Source: Alphaproteobacteria bacterium (GTDB lineage: Bacteria > Pseudomonadota > Alphaproteobacteria > Rhodobacterales > Rhodobacteraceae). Taken from it: 64,000 nt of DNA. Below are positions 24,937-34,109 of this stretch, in pieces. The notes beneath the pieces are model-generated. The model was not told the DNA's origin, did not search any database, and saw nothing but the letters and a program-made list of their open reading frames with translations. The stretch spans positions 310,001 through 374,000 of the forward strand of contig JAUHVR010000002.1 of the NCBI GenBank assembly GCA_030424865.1, in the 5' to 3' direction. Every line of letters starts with the position of its first letter. Within the stretch, counting starts at the first letter, position 1. Made by a program: the position numbers and the translations under genes.

Positions 24937-26594
24937 GCGATTATCCCTATGACCTCGGGCCCTACACCTGGCCCGTCACCACCACGTCGCCCCAAGCGCA
25001 GGTCTGGATCGACCGTGGCATGTCCTGGACCTATGGCTACAACCACGAAGAGGCCGTGGCCTGTTTCCGCAAGGCGCTCGAGCATGACCCGGGCTGTGCC
25101 ATGGCGCACTGGGGTGTCGCCTACGCCATCGGCCCCAATTACAACATGTCGTGGGAGCTGTTCGACGACGCCGGCCGGGCCGAGGCGCTGAGGGCCGGTC
25201 ACGACGCCGTGCAGGCCGCGCTGGGCTGTCTGGAGGACGCAACCCCGGTCGAACGCGCCATGGTTCAGGCGCTGGTGCACCGCTTCCCGCAGCGGGATCT
25301 TGCGCCGCTGGATCAGATGGCAAGGTGGAACGACGCCTTCGCCGATGCGATGCGCGCCGTCCACAAGGCGCATCCCGACAGCCTCGAGGCGCGCTGCGTC
25401 TTTGTCGAGGCCATGATGAACCGAACTCCCTGGCAGATGTGGGATCTGGCCCGCGCCGAACCGGCGCCGGGTGCGGACACGCGCGAATGTGAGGCGGTGC
25501 TGGACGAGGTCTTTGCCAGCGACCCGACCGCCTGGAAGCACCCTGGCCTGCTGCACCTGCATGTGCACCTGATGGAGATGTCGCCCTATCCCGAACGCGC
25601 CCTGCGCACCGGCGACGCGCTGCGCACCATCGGCCCGGACCTCGGGCACCTGGTGCATATGCCCACCCATATCGACGTGCTCTGCGGCGCCTATCACGAC
25701 GTCGTCCATTGGAACCAGCAGGCGGTGATTGCCGATCAAAAGTACTTTCAGGCCGCAGGCGCCTACAACATCTACTCGGGCTACCGGCTGCACAACTATC
25801 ACTTCGTCATCTACGGCGCGATGTTCCTGGGCCAGCTGGACCCGGCGCTAAAGGCAGAGCGCGGTATCTGGGACACGCCCGAAGAAATGCTGCGCATCGA
25901 AAGCCCGCCGATGGCGGATTACTTCGAAAGCTTCTTTGTCTTCAAACCCAAGATCCTGGTGCGCTTCGGTCTCTGGGATCAGGCCGCCGCGATGGAGCTG
26001 CCCGAAGATCAGGACCTGTTCTGCTCGCTCACGGCCTTCACGCTCTACGCCCGCGGCGTCGCAAATGCCGCCCTGGGCCGGGTCGAGCAGGCGCTGGAAG
26101 AAGAACAGAGCTACCTCGCGGCCTGCGCCCGCGTTCCCGACAGCCGCTTGATGCACAACAACCGGGTGGTCGACCTGCTGGAGGTCGGCAAATTCATGCT
26201 GCGCGGAGAGATCCTTTATCGGCAGGGCGACTATGACGCCGCCTTCGACGCTCTGCGCCACGCGGTGCACCTGGAAGACACGCTGCCCTATGATGAACCC
26301 TGGGGCTGGATGCAGCCGGTGCGCCATGCGCTGGGAGCGCTTTTGCTGGAGCAGGGCCATGTGACCGAGGCCGAAGCGGTGTTCCGCGAAGACCTGGGCC
26401 TGGGCGGTCAGCTCAGCCGCGCCACGGTGCATCCCGACAACGTCTGGGCCCTGCGCGGGTTACACGATTGCCTGAAAGCGCGCGGCGAGACGGTCGAGAG
26501 GGTCGCGGTCAGGCAACGGCTCGATCTGGCTCTGGCCCGCGCCGACCGTCGTGTCGGTGCCGCCTGCTTCTGTGCCCGCTCTGCCAGTACCTGA
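24933..26594 (+). CDS. TPR-repeat protein of the TTC38 family
   Basis: A 553-residue cytoplasmic helical-repeat protein. The region WTYGYNHEEAVACFRKALEHDPGCAMAHWGVAYAIGPNYN is the signature opening of TTC38-type proteins, and several TPR-like units recur (for example DALRHAVHLEDTLPYDEPWGW and LLLEQGHVTEAEAVFREDLG). Function is unknown; TPRs usually mediate protein interaction. It is translationally coupled to a 52-residue membrane protein. The C-terminal 15 residues are rich in Ala, Arg and Cys and look unconserved. Convergent with the response regulator at 26666. Confidence 0.75.
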   Translation: MSDYPYDLGPYTWPVTTTSPQAQVWIDRGMSWTYGYNHEEAVACFRKALEHDPGCAMAHWGVAYAIGPNYNMSWELFDDAGRAEALRAGHDAVQAALGCLEDATPVERAMVQALVHRFPQRDLAPLDQMARWNDAFADAMRAVHKAHPDSLEARCVFVEAMMNRTPWQMWDLARAEPAPGADTRECEAVLDEVFASDPTAWKHPGLLHLHVHLMEMSPYPERALRTGDALRTIGPDLGHLVHMPTHIDVLCGAYHDVVHWNQQAVIADQKYFQAAGAYNIYSGYRLHNYHFVIYGAMFLGQLDPALKAERGIWDTPEEMLRIESPPMADYFESFFVFKPKILVRFGLWDQAAAMELPEDQDLFCSLTAFTLYARGVANAALGRVEQALEEEQSYLAACARVPDSRLMHNNRVVDLLEVGKFMLRGEILYRQGDYDAAFDALRHAVHLEDTLPYDEPWGWMQPVRHALGALLLEQGHVTEAEAVFREDLGLGGQLSRATVHPDNVWALRGLHDCLKARGETVERVAVRQRLDLALARADRRVGAACFCARSAST

Positions 26595-26631
26595 CAGGCA
26601 GCCCCCGGCTGAATACATCCCGCACCCCCCC

Positions 26632-26653
26632 CTTCATCTTTCCAAAAATACTC
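26632..26653 (-). repeat. Trailer element, copy 2
   Basis: On the minus strand the 22-base trailer motif (core GAGTATTTTTGGAAAGATGA) starts 12 bases after the stop of the response regulator gene, preceded by six Ts. No gene on that strand starts after it, so here it cannot be acting as a leader. Confidence 0.6.
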
Positions 26654-26665
26654 AAAAAACCAACC

Positions 26666-27367
26666 TCAACTCCACTGAACCTCGGCCAGAAAGATATAGC
26701 CCGCGCCATAGATCGTCTTGATCAGGCGCGGGTTCTTTGGATCCTCGCGCAGCTTGGTCCGCAGCCGCGAGATGCGCACATCCATCGCCCGGTCAAAGCT
26801 GTCACCCGCCGCGCCGCCCAGCGTTTCCTGCATGTAGGCGCGGGTGATCAGCCGGTTGGGGGCTTCCAGAAACAGGCGCAGAACCTCGCCCTCGGCGTGG
26901 CTGAAGGGCGTCTCGGTGCCGGTGTCATCCTCCAGCGCGTAGCGGTCGAAATGCGCGGTCCAGCCGTTGAAACGCGCGGTGTCGCCGCCCGCCGTGGGGG
27001 CTGTCCGGCCCCGCAGGCGGGCACGGACCCGGGCCAGAACCTCGGCCGGGTCAAAGGGTTTGATGATGTAGTCATCGGCCCCCAGCTCAAGCCCCGTCAC
27101 CCGGTCCTGCACCTGTGCCCGGCCCGAGATGATGATCACCGTCGCCCCCAGCTCCAGTGCCAGGCGATGCACCAGGCTCAGCCCGTCGCGGTCGGGCAGG
27201 CCCAGGTCCACAAGGCACAGATCCGGCGTGCTGCGTTTCAGGGCCGCTTCGAAATCCGCGGCACGGCCAAAGGTCTGCGTGCGATAGCCCGCCTCGGTCA
27301 GCGTTTCGCCCAACAGCGCCCGGATCGCGGGTTCGTCGTCCAGGATCATGACAAGCGGTGCGGTCAT
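26666..27367 (-). CDS. OmpR-family response regulator
   Basis: A 233-residue response regulator. Receiver: LDDEPAIRALLGETL, phosphoacceptor D54 in CLVDLGLPDRDG, conserved lysine in IKPFDPAE. DNA-binding winged helix: SHAEGEVLRLFLEAPNRLITR and SRLRTKLREDPKNPRLIKTIYGAGYIF. It overlaps the upstream hybrid kinase by four bases (ATGA), so this is a cotranscribed kinase-regulator pair. The pair is divergent from the acyl-CoA synthetase/ABC operon, which is a plausible target. TorR-like architecture; the signal is unknown. Confidence 0.88.
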   Translation of the reverse strand: MTAPLVMILDDEPAIRALLGETLTEAGYRTQTFGRAADFEAALKRSTPDLCLVDLGLPDRDGLSLVHRLALELGATVIIISGRAQVQDRVTGLELGADDYIIKPFDPAEVLARVRARLRGRTAPTAGGDTARFNGWTAHFDRYALEDDTGTETPFSHAEGEVLRLFLEAPNRLITRAYMQETLGGAAGDSFDRAMDVRISRLRTKLREDPKNPRLIKTIYGAGYIFLAEVQWS

Positions 27368-29262
27368 TGAAGGGGCGCCTCCTGCGCCAGAAATCCGGTC
27401 AGCTCGGCCTCGGTGAAGGGTTTGCTCAGAACCGGTGTGCGGGCCAGGGCCTGCGTGAACAAGGGGTTTTCGGGGGCCAGAGAGGTCATCAGCAAGACCC
27501 GGCGGTCGGGCAGGGCATCGATCAGGTCCAGGCCGGTCGCTTCGCCCTCAAGCTGGATGTCCGACAGCACCAGCGAAATCCCCGGCAGCGTCCGGGCCAG
27601 GCCCCGGGCTTCGTCCACCGAACTGGCCTCGATCACCGTGTGACCCGCCGAAATCAGCATGTCCCGGATCGAAGCGCGCAGGTCGGGGCTGTCCTCGACC
27701 AGCAGCACCAGACCGGGCGGATGCGGCTTGGCCCGTCGCAATGGCAGGCGCAGGGTGACCCGCGCGCCGCGGGCAGCATTGGTCAGGCGGATTTCGCCGC
27801 CTGCCATCTTGGCCATGTCATAGACCATCGTCAGCCCCAGCCCGGACCCCTCTCCTCCCTTCGTGGTAAAGAAGGGGTCAAGGGCACGCGTCAGAGCCTC
27901 GGAGGAAAACCCGGGGCCGGTGTCGGTGACCGAGACTTCGATCCAGGTGTCCTGCACCAGCCGCACCTCGATGGCGATCGCACCCGAAGGCCCGCAGGCG
28001 TCGCGCGCGTTCAGGATCAGGTTCAGCAGCGAATCCTGCAGCATCCCGGTGTCCAGCAGCACCCGATCGGTTTCCGGGCAGAGAATGCTCAGGCGCAGGT
28101 CTTCGGGCAGGGACGGCGTGGCCAGAGTGGTCAGTTCATCCAGAAAGGACCGCAGGTTGACCGCTTCGGGGCGGTAGCCGCGCCGGCCGGTCATGTCGGC
28201 GATGCGGTTCAAAAGCGTGCCCCCGCGCCGGGCGGCGGCGATGGTGCCGTTGATCAACTCTTGCGCCTCGGGCGCGCTGGCTTGCCGCGCCAGCTTGGAC
28301 TGCATGCCAAGGATGATGGTCAGAAGGTTCGAGAAATCATGCGCCAGACCCGAGGTCAGCTGCGCCGCAACCTCGCGCCGCCGGGTCTGTTGCAGGGCCG
28401 CGCGCGCCTGGGTTTCCTCGGTCACATCCATCGACAGGATGTAGGCACCCTGCTGGTGTTCATCAGGGGTAAAGACCGTGCGGATCCGGCGCGAGCTGGG
28501 GGCATGGGTGAATTCAAAGGTGCTTTGCCGCCCTTCCCGCGCGGCGCGCAGGTGCGGTTTGACCTTTTGATAGGCATCGTCGCCCAGGGCCTGGTCAATC
28601 GGCAGGCCGACGATGTCCGAGGGGCGTCCGGGGATCACGGCGCTTAGCCGGCGGTTCGAAAAGGTGTAGCGCCCGGTCTGGTCGACGTGCGCGATATGGG
28701 CGGGCATCATTTCTGTTGTCAGACGGGTCCGTGCCTCGGATTCCGTCAGTTGCCGCTTGGCCTCTTCGAGGGCCGAGATCGTCGCCTCGAGCATGCGGTT
28801 CGAGGCCGAAAGCTCCTCGGAGTAGCTGGCGAGTTGATCCGACAGTTCCTCGGACCGGGCTTGCAACAGCGCCTCTTGCCGCTTGGTCTGGGTGATGTCG
28901 GTATAGACCGTGACCCATCCGCCCTGCGGCAGTGGCGCGCCCTCGACGCTGATCACGCGGCCATTGGCGCGGGTGCGCTCCATGTAATGCGGTTCAAAGG
29001 CGCGGGCGAGCGTCACGCGGGTTTGCACGCTTTCCTCGATATCGTCGACGGCACCGTATTCGCCGGACTTCACAAGATAACGGATCACGTCCTCGAAGGT
29101 CGCGCCGGGGGCAACCAGGTGATCGGGCAGATCGAACATGGTCTGCATGCGCCGGTTCGAATGCACCAGTGTCAGATTCCGGTCAAAAATTGAAAGCGCC
29201 TGCTGGATCAGGTTGAGCCCGGCCAGCATCATCTCGTCTGTTTCGCGCTTGCGCGTGGTCAT
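27364..29262 (-). CDS. PAS-containing hybrid histidine kinase
   Basis: A 632-residue cytosolic sensor kinase; no transmembrane pair or signal is seen. An N-terminal PAS-type domain (QQALSIFDRNLTLVHSNRRM...) is followed by a coiled segment, a second PAS domain (about residues 190-300), a dimerisation/phosphorylation box with LAHDFSNLLTIILG, an HATPase domain (NLILNARDACGPSGAIAI; DTGPGFSSEAL; GSGLGLTMVYDMAK) and a C-terminal receiver with acceptor D in LVLSDIQL. The separate regulator downstream gives an extra phospho-target. Start chosen at ATG 29262, which begins the first PAS region; 29307 is in frame. The soluble PAS input suggests an intracellular cue. Confidence 0.85.
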   Translation of the reverse strand: MTTRKRETDEMMLAGLNLIQQALSIFDRNLTLVHSNRRMQTMFDLPDHLVAPGATFEDVIRYLVKSGEYGAVDDIEESVQTRVTLARAFEPHYMERTRANGRVISVEGAPLPQGGWVTVYTDITQTKRQEALLQARSEELSDQLASYSEELSASNRMLEATISALEEAKRQLTESEARTRLTTEMMPAHIAHVDQTGRYTFSNRRLSAVIPGRPSDIVGLPIDQALGDDAYQKVKPHLRAAREGRQSTFEFTHAPSSRRIRTVFTPDEHQQGAYILSMDVTEETQARAALQQTRRREVAAQLTSGLAHDFSNLLTIILGMQSKLARQASAPEAQELINGTIAAARRGGTLLNRIADMTGRRGYRPEAVNLRSFLDELTTLATPSLPEDLRLSILCPETDRVLLDTGMLQDSLLNLILNARDACGPSGAIAIEVRLVQDTWIEVSVTDTGPGFSSEALTRALDPFFTTKGGEGSGLGLTMVYDMAKMAGGEIRLTNAARGARVTLRLPLRRAKPHPPGLVLLVEDSPDLRASIRDMLISAGHTVIEASSVDEARGLARTLPGISLVLSDIQLEGEATGLDLIDALPDRRVLLMTSLAPENPLFTQALARTPVLSKPFTEAELTGFLAQEAPLQ

Positions 29263-29500
29263 GCTTTGGCTCCCCAAGGGTGTTTTGACCCTGTTGCAGC
29301 TGTCCAACTACCGCGTGACCGCGGCGCGGTGTCAAGCGGGATGCAGCGGTCTTTTGGTCAAAAACAGCCTTGAAACAATTCGTTAGATTTCGGCAAAGTT
29401 CAGGAAAAAGTTGACCTGCAGGGTGCAATCCGTACCAAATGTCAGCAGAGCCGGAAATACGGCCGCAGCCTGTTCATTCGGGCGACTGGGAGGAAAAATT

Positions 29501-31471
29501 TTGGCGACATCACCGCAGGGTGCAGCCGGTCTGCACTCGGTTCCTGCACTGTTGAAGCGCAACTTCGAGTTGCATGGCGACCGTCCGGCCTATCGTGAAA
29601 AGGAATACGGGATCTGGCAGAGCTGGACCTGGTCCGAAACCTCGGATGAGATCGAGGCGCTGGCGCTGGGTCTGCTGAACCTGGGCGTGAACCCGGGCGA
29701 TCACATCGCCATCATCGGGCGCAACCGGCCCTATCTGTACTGGTCCTTCGTGGCCGCCCAGATGGTGGGCGCGGTGCCCGTGCCGCTTTACGCCGATGCT
29801 GTTGCCGAAGAGATGGAATACGTGCTGTCGCACTGTGGCGCGCGGTTCGTGATCGCGGCTGATCAGGAGCAGTGTGACAAGGTGATCGAGGTGCAAGAGC
29901 ATCTGCACCAGTTTGAACACATGCTCTACGTCGATCCGCGCGGGATGCGAAAGTACGACCACACGCAGCTGCATGAGTTTTCCCATGTGCAGGCGCAGGG
30001 GCGGGCGGCGCACGATGAGCTGATCGGCGAACTGACCCGGCGGCGCGAGGCGCTGACCTATGACGATGTCTGCGTGATGCTTTATACCTCGGGGACGACG
30101 GGCAAACCCAAGGGGGTGGTGCTGTCGAACCGGAACATCATCGAGACGGCCAAGGCGAGTTCCGAGTTCGATGATCTGCGGGCAACGGATTCGGTGCTGG
30201 CCTATCTGCCCATGGCCTGGGTCGGCGATTTCATCTTTTCCATCGGCCAGGCTTATTGGACGGGGTTCTGCGTGAACTGCCCCGAGGCGGCGGGCACGAT
30301 GTATGAAAACCTGCACGAGATCGGGCCGACCTATTTCTTTGCCCCGCCGCGCTACTTCGAAGAGCGGATCACCGCGCTGCTGATCCGGATGGAGGATGCC
30401 GGGAGCTTCAAGAAGTGGCTGTTCAAGACCTTCATGGAAATCGCGCGGCGGACCGGGCCCAAGCTCTTGGATGGCGAGGCGGTGCCGTTTTCCGACCGGT
30501 TGCTTTATGCGCTGGGCGAGCCGTTGGTCTATGGCCCGGTGCGCAACCGCGCGGGCATGAGCAAGGTGCGGGTCGCCTATACGGCGGGGGAGGCAATCGG
30601 GCCTGAGATCTTTGATTTCTGGCGCTCGCTGGGGATCAACCTGAAGCAGCTCTACGGCCAGACCGAGGCGAGCGTGTTCATCACGCAGCAGCCCGATGGG
30701 CAGGTTCGGGCCGACACGGTGGGCGTGCCTTCGCCCGGGGTCGAGATCAAGATCGCAGATAATGGCGAGGTCTTCTATCGCAGCCCGGGTGTCTTTGTAG
30801 AGTACTACAAGAACGCCGAGTCGACCGCCGATACGAAGGATGCCGAGGGCTGGGTTGCGACCGGGGACGCGGGGTTCATCGAGGAAGGCTCCGGTCATCT
30901 GCGGATCATCGACCGGGCCAAGGATGTGGGCCAGATGGCCGATGGCTCGCTCTTTGCGCCGAAGTATGTCGAGAACAAGCTGAAGTTCTATCCGAATATC
31001 CTTGAGGCCGTGGTCTTTGGCGCCGGCAAGGATCGCTGCACGGCTTTCATCAACATCGACCTGACGGCGGTGGGGAACTGGGCTGAGCGGAACAACATTG
31101 CCTATGCGTCCTATCAGGAACTGGCGGGGCATCCGCAGGTTCTGGAGATGATCCAGAACCACGTGGAAGAGACCAATGCCAGCGTGGCGCAGGACGAGAT
31201 GTTGTCGGGTTGCCAGATCCATCGGTTCCTTGTGCTGCACAAGGAACTGGATGCGGATGACGGCGAGTTAACGCGGACGCGGAAGGTGCGGCGCAAGATC
31301 ATTGGCGAGAAGTTCGAGGATCTGGTGACGGCGCTCTTTGACGGATCGGAGAGCGTCTATACCGAGACGGAAGTGACCTATGAGGATGGGCGCAAGGGCA
31401 AGATCACGGCGACGCTGAGCATCCGCGATGCGGCGGTGGTGCCGGTGGCGCAAAGGATGGCGGCGGAATGA
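29501..31471 (+). CDS. AMP-forming acyl-CoA synthetase (long-chain type)
   Basis: A 656-residue ANL-superfamily ligase that activates a carboxylic acid via an acyl-adenylate to its CoA thioester. P-loop-like motif YTSGTTGKPKGVVLS, substrate region TAGEAIGPEIFDFWRS, LKQLYGQTE, and GDAGFIEEGSGHLRIIDRAKD. The start is a TTG at 29501, because a strong GGGAGG lies six to ten bases upstream; upstream frames have no family similarity. It is first of an operon with a complete Liv-type ABC transporter, so it probably activates the imported substrate. Size and motifs resemble long-chain acyl-CoA synthetases, though an aromatic or branched acid is possible. Confidence 0.87.
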   Translation: MATSPQGAAGLHSVPALLKRNFELHGDRPAYREKEYGIWQSWTWSETSDEIEALALGLLNLGVNPGDHIAIIGRNRPYLYWSFVAAQMVGAVPVPLYADAVAEEMEYVLSHCGARFVIAADQEQCDKVIEVQEHLHQFEHMLYVDPRGMRKYDHTQLHEFSHVQAQGRAAHDELIGELTRRREALTYDDVCVMLYTSGTTGKPKGVVLSNRNIIETAKASSEFDDLRATDSVLAYLPMAWVGDFIFSIGQAYWTGFCVNCPEAAGTMYENLHEIGPTYFFAPPRYFEERITALLIRMEDAGSFKKWLFKTFMEIARRTGPKLLDGEAVPFSDRLLYALGEPLVYGPVRNRAGMSKVRVAYTAGEAIGPEIFDFWRSLGINLKQLYGQTEASVFITQQPDGQVRADTVGVPSPGVEIKIADNGEVFYRSPGVFVEYYKNAESTADTKDAEGWVATGDAGFIEEGSGHLRIIDRAKDVGQMADGSLFAPKYVENKLKFYPNILEAVVFGAGKDRCTAFINIDLTAVGNWAERNNIAYASYQELAGHPQVLEMIQNHVEETNASVAQDEMLSGCQIHRFLVLHKELDADDGELTRTRKVRRKIIGEKFEDLVTALFDGSESVYTETEVTYEDGRKGKITATLSIRDAAVVPVAQRMAAE

Positions 31472-31529
31472 CGGGTGACGTGCGCCTGCGGCGACACCCC
31501 ACCCGCCATCCCGTTTTTGCCTTCGGCGA

Positions 31530-31551
31530 GAGTATTTCAGGAAAGATGAAG
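31530..31551 (+). repeat. Trailer element, copy 3 (divergent)
   Basis: GAGTATTTCAGGAAAGATGA plus AG differs from the perfect copies at two positions. It lies 58 bases after the acyl-CoA synthetase stop and 11 bases before the LivG start, where its purine-rich end could act as ribosome site. Confidence 0.5.
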
Positions 31552-31562
31552 GGCAGGGTCGC

Positions 31563-32375
31563 GTGAAAGACACCGAAGGATATGTGACCGCCGACGGGCG
31601 CCAGATTGGCGGCGTCCTGATGGAGATGAAGGACATCACCCTGCGGTTTGGCGGTGTGGTGGCGATCAGTGAGATCAGTTTCGACATCCGCGAGGGCGAG
31701 ATCCGGGCGATCATCGGGCCGAACGGGGCCGGGAAGAGCTCGATGCTGAACGTGATCTCGGGGTTTTACTCGCCGAGTGAAGGAGAGGTCTGGTACAAGG
31801 GCGCGAAGCGGCCTCCGATGAAGCCCTACGAGGTGGCGCGCCTGGGTGTGGCGCGTACCTTTCAGAACATCGCATTGTTTGAGGGCATGACGGTGCTGGA
31901 CAACGTTATGACCGGGCGTTTGACGCATATGAATGCGGGCATCGCGGCGCAGGCGGTCTGGTGGGGCAAGGCGCGCGACGAGGAGATGGCGAACCGGCAG
32001 AAGGTCGAAGAGGTCATTGATTTCCTTGAGATCCAGTCGATCCGCAAGACGCCTGTGGGGCGGTTGCCCTATGGGTTGAAGAAGCGGGTGGAACTGGCGC
32101 GGGCGCTGGCGGCGGAACCCTCGATCCTGTTGCTGGACGAGCCGATGGCGGGCATGAACGTCGAGGAGAAAGAGGACATGAGCCGCTTTATCCTGGATGT
32201 GAATGATGAGTTCGGAACGACGATTGCACTGATTGAACATGACATGGGCGTGGTCATGGACCTGAGCGACCGGGTGGTGGTGATGGACTATGGCAAGAAG
32301 ATTGGTGATGGCACGCCGGACGAGGTGCGCAACAACCAGGCGGTGATCGACGCCTATCTGGGGGTGGCGCATTGA
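31563..32375 (+). CDS. livG: Branched-chain-type ABC transporter ATP-binding protein LivG
   Basis: A 270-residue ABC ATPase. Walker A GPNGAGKSS, a Liv-type TFQNIALFEGMTVLDNVM Q-loop region, signature-like LPYGLKKRVELARALAAEPSILLLDEPMAGMN containing Walker B, and the H-loop IEHDMGVVMDLSDRVVVMDYG. It powers import with LivF. The start is a GTG at 31563, giving a 20-residue leader VTADGRQIGGVL before the ABC fold; an ATG at 31620 is an alternative. The next gene overlaps its stop. Cytoplasmic face of the inner membrane. Confidence 0.92.
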   Translation: MKDTEGYVTADGRQIGGVLMEMKDITLRFGGVVAISEISFDIREGEIRAIIGPNGAGKSSMLNVISGFYSPSEGEVWYKGAKRPPMKPYEVARLGVARTFQNIALFEGMTVLDNVMTGRLTHMNAGIAAQAVWWGKARDEEMANRQKVEEVIDFLEIQSIRKTPVGRLPYGLKKRVELARALAAEPSILLLDEPMAGMNVEEKEDMSRFILDVNDEFGTTIALIEHDMGVVMDLSDRVVVMDYGKKIGDGTPDEVRNNQAVIDAYLGVAH

Positions 32376-32845
32376 GCCGGGTCCTGAGTATTTTTGCGGC
32401 CTTCCTTGTGGCGCAAGCCACGCAGGCCGGTCCCTGGGGCGAATTCGAAGGGCGCTGCCTGATGCCGGCCGAGGCGGTTGCGCCGTTTCGGGTGGAGGGG
32501 CTGGAGGCCTCGGCCGAGGCGCCCTGGCCGGACATGACGGGCTATGCCCTGCCCTACCTGGACACAGTACTTTTTGCAGCGCGGGCGGATGCGGTGGCGC
32601 AGTCCTGCGGTTTGGTGATCCCGGATGCCGAATTGGACGGGTTTCTGGAGGATCTGACGCGCTGGAGCCTGGCTGCGGCCGAGGCGCGGCGGTACCGGAC
32701 GCAGGCCCTGGGGCAGGGGGCTGCCTTTTGGAGCGCGGAGTGGAAAGACCCGGCGATCGTGGTCGAATACGCGGGCCCGACCCGGCATGACGCGGCCTGG
32801 GTTCGCGTGGTGCAGACAAGTTTGAAACCGGGCGAGCGGCCCTGA
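32372..32845 (+). CDS. Secreted protein of unknown function inside the liv operon
   Basis: A 157-residue protein with a probable signal peptide (about residues 1-18, ending ATQAG). It starts with TTG overlapping the LivG stop by four bases, so it is translated from the operon mRNA. The mature part is acidic and contains the cysteine pair in GRCLMP and SCGLV but no recognised domain. Its position between ATPase and permease suggests a transport accessory, or simply a co-regulated periplasmic protein. Confidence 0.65.
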   Translation: MSRVLSIFAAFLVAQATQAGPWGEFEGRCLMPAEAVAPFRVEGLEASAEAPWPDMTGYALPYLDTVLFAARADAVAQSCGLVIPDAELDGFLEDLTRWSLAAAEARRYRTQALGQGAAFWSAEWKDPAIVVEYAGPTRHDAAWVRVVQTSLKPGERP

Positions 32846-32855
32846 AGGAACGGAT

Positions 32856-33809
32856 ATGCTGAGAGATATCTTCATCACGCCTTTCGTGGACATGTGGACC
32901 GCGCCGGACTTCCTGATGCAGGTGCTGTGGGAGGGGCTGGTTTCGGGCATCCTTTATGCGCTGATCGCGCTGGGGTTTGTGCTGATCTTCCGGTCGAGCC
33001 GGATTTTCAACTTTGCGCAAGGGATCATGGTGGTCTTTGCGGCGCTGACCCTGGTTGGGCTGTACGCCATGGGGGTGCCGGCCTGGATCTGCGTGATCCT
33101 GACGCTGGGCGTCATGTTCCTGCTGGCTGTGGCGATCGAGCGGGTGGTGTTGCGGCCGCTGGTGGGGCAGCCGGACATCATCCTGTTCATGGCGACCATC
33201 GGGGTGACGCTGTTCCTGATCGGGTTCGGCGAGATCATCTTTGGCGGTGAAAACAAGGTGATGATCACCGAGGAACTGGGGATCCCGACGGATAGTTATC
33301 TGCTTGAACCCTTTGGCGGGCTGCTGATCCTGGAACAAAAGGACATCACGGCGGTTGCTGTTGCGGCGATGCTGGTGGTGGGGTTGCTGGTGTTTTTGAA
33401 CCGCACGCGGATGGGACGGGCCATTCGGGCGCTGGGCGATGATCACCAGGCGGCCTTGTCGGTGGGGATCAGTCTGCAGACGATCTGGGTTCTGGTCTGG
33501 TTCATCGCTGGGATCATTGCGCTGGTCACCGGCATTGCCTGGGGCGCGCGGGCCGGGGTGAGCTTTGCGCTGGAGGTGATCGCCTACAAGGCGCTGCCGG
33601 TTCTGATGCTGGGCGGGCTGGAAAGCATCGCGGGCGCGATCATCGGCGGTCTGATGATCGGGATGCTGGAGAAGCTTTTCGAGATTTACTGGGGGCAGCC
33701 GCTGCTTGGGGGCAATACCGAGACCTGGTTTGCCTTTGTGCTGGCCTTGATCGTGCTGCTTTTCCGACCGCAGGGCCTGTTTGGAGAACGTATCATCGAG
33801 AGGGTGTAG
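32856..33809 (+). CDS. livH: Branched-chain-type ABC transporter permease LivH
   Basis: A 317-residue membrane protein with about eight helices. The LivH hallmark GLVSGILYALIALGFVLIFRSSRIFNFAQG is at the N-terminus, followed by ALGDDHQAALSVGISLQTIWVLVWFIAG and a C-terminal GGLESIAGAIIGGLMIGMLE. It forms the membrane pore with LivM. Stop TAG at 33807-33809 lies inside a 23-bp inverted repeat. Operon member, ten bases after the 157-residue gene. Confidence 0.92.
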   Translation: MLRDIFITPFVDMWTAPDFLMQVLWEGLVSGILYALIALGFVLIFRSSRIFNFAQGIMVVFAALTLVGLYAMGVPAWICVILTLGVMFLLAVAIERVVLRPLVGQPDIILFMATIGVTLFLIGFGEIIFGGENKVMITEELGIPTDSYLLEPFGGLLILEQKDITAVAVAAMLVVGLLVFLNRTRMGRAIRALGDDHQAALSVGISLQTIWVLVWFIAGIIALVTGIAWGARAGVSFALEVIAYKALPVLMLGGLESIAGAIIGGLMIGMLEKLFEIYWGQPLLGGNTETWFAFVLALIVLLFRPQGLFGERIIERV

Positions 33810-33867
33810 GGCGGGGTTTACCCCGCCGCCCCTCAGCGATGCAACGGCGGGGTAAACCCCGCCCTAC
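33806..33867. repeat. Perfect 23-bp inverted repeat with nested palindromes in the liv operon
   Basis: A 23-base arm at 33806-33828 (GTAGGGCGGGGTTTACCCCG then CCG) is exactly repeated in reverse complement at 33845-33867, with 16 bases between. Each arm itself contains GGCGGGG-TTTA-CCCCGCC, a short hairpin, so the sequence can fold two ways. It contains the livH stop. It sits inside an operon, so it probably tunes rather than ends transcription. Confidence 0.7.
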
Positions 33868-33878
33868 GAAAGACGGAT

Positions 33879-34109
33879 ATGATGGCGAAACTGATTGCAA
33901 TTCTCAACGTGGTGGCCTGGTCGGGGTTTTGGGCCTTTGGCTACCTGGCCCTGACGGGATCTGAGGCCGTGCTGACCGCGCTGATCCTCGCGGCGCTGGG
34001 CGGTGGCCTTGGCATGCTGAGCTGGCTGTGGCTGGTGCGGCACTCTGAAGAGATCGGTTATGCCAAGCGGCCCAACCGCGTGATCATTGCCGAAGAGGAG
34101 ACCGCCTGA
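33879..34109 (+). CDS. Small two-helix membrane protein of unknown function
   Basis: A 76-residue hydrophobic protein with two membrane segments (about residues 4-25 and 30-50) and a charged C-terminus AKRPNRVIIAEEETA. Its stop overlaps the LivM start by one base (TGATG). The position between LivH and LivM makes it a candidate transporter accessory. No domain recognised. A second ATG three bases later is also possible. Confidence 0.65.
   Translation: MMAKLIAILNVVAWSGFWAFGYLALTGSEAVLTALILAALGGGLGMLSWLWLVRHSEEIGYAKRPNRVIIAEEETA

Noticed and set aside
29411-29438. TTGACC-N16-TACCAA as a sigma-70 promoter for the synthetase operon
   Set aside because: The -10 match is poor and no conservation could be tested, so it is not annotated.
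31404-33446. 680-codon reverse open frame across the synthetase end, livG and livH
   Set aside because: It is antisense to well-identified genes and is full of Arg, Pro and His without domains; the sense genes have clear Walker and permease motifs.
33806-33867. CRISPR-like or IS end reading of the nested palindrome
   Set aside because: There is only one inverted pair, no regular spacers and no transposase, so a hairpin repeat is the better description.
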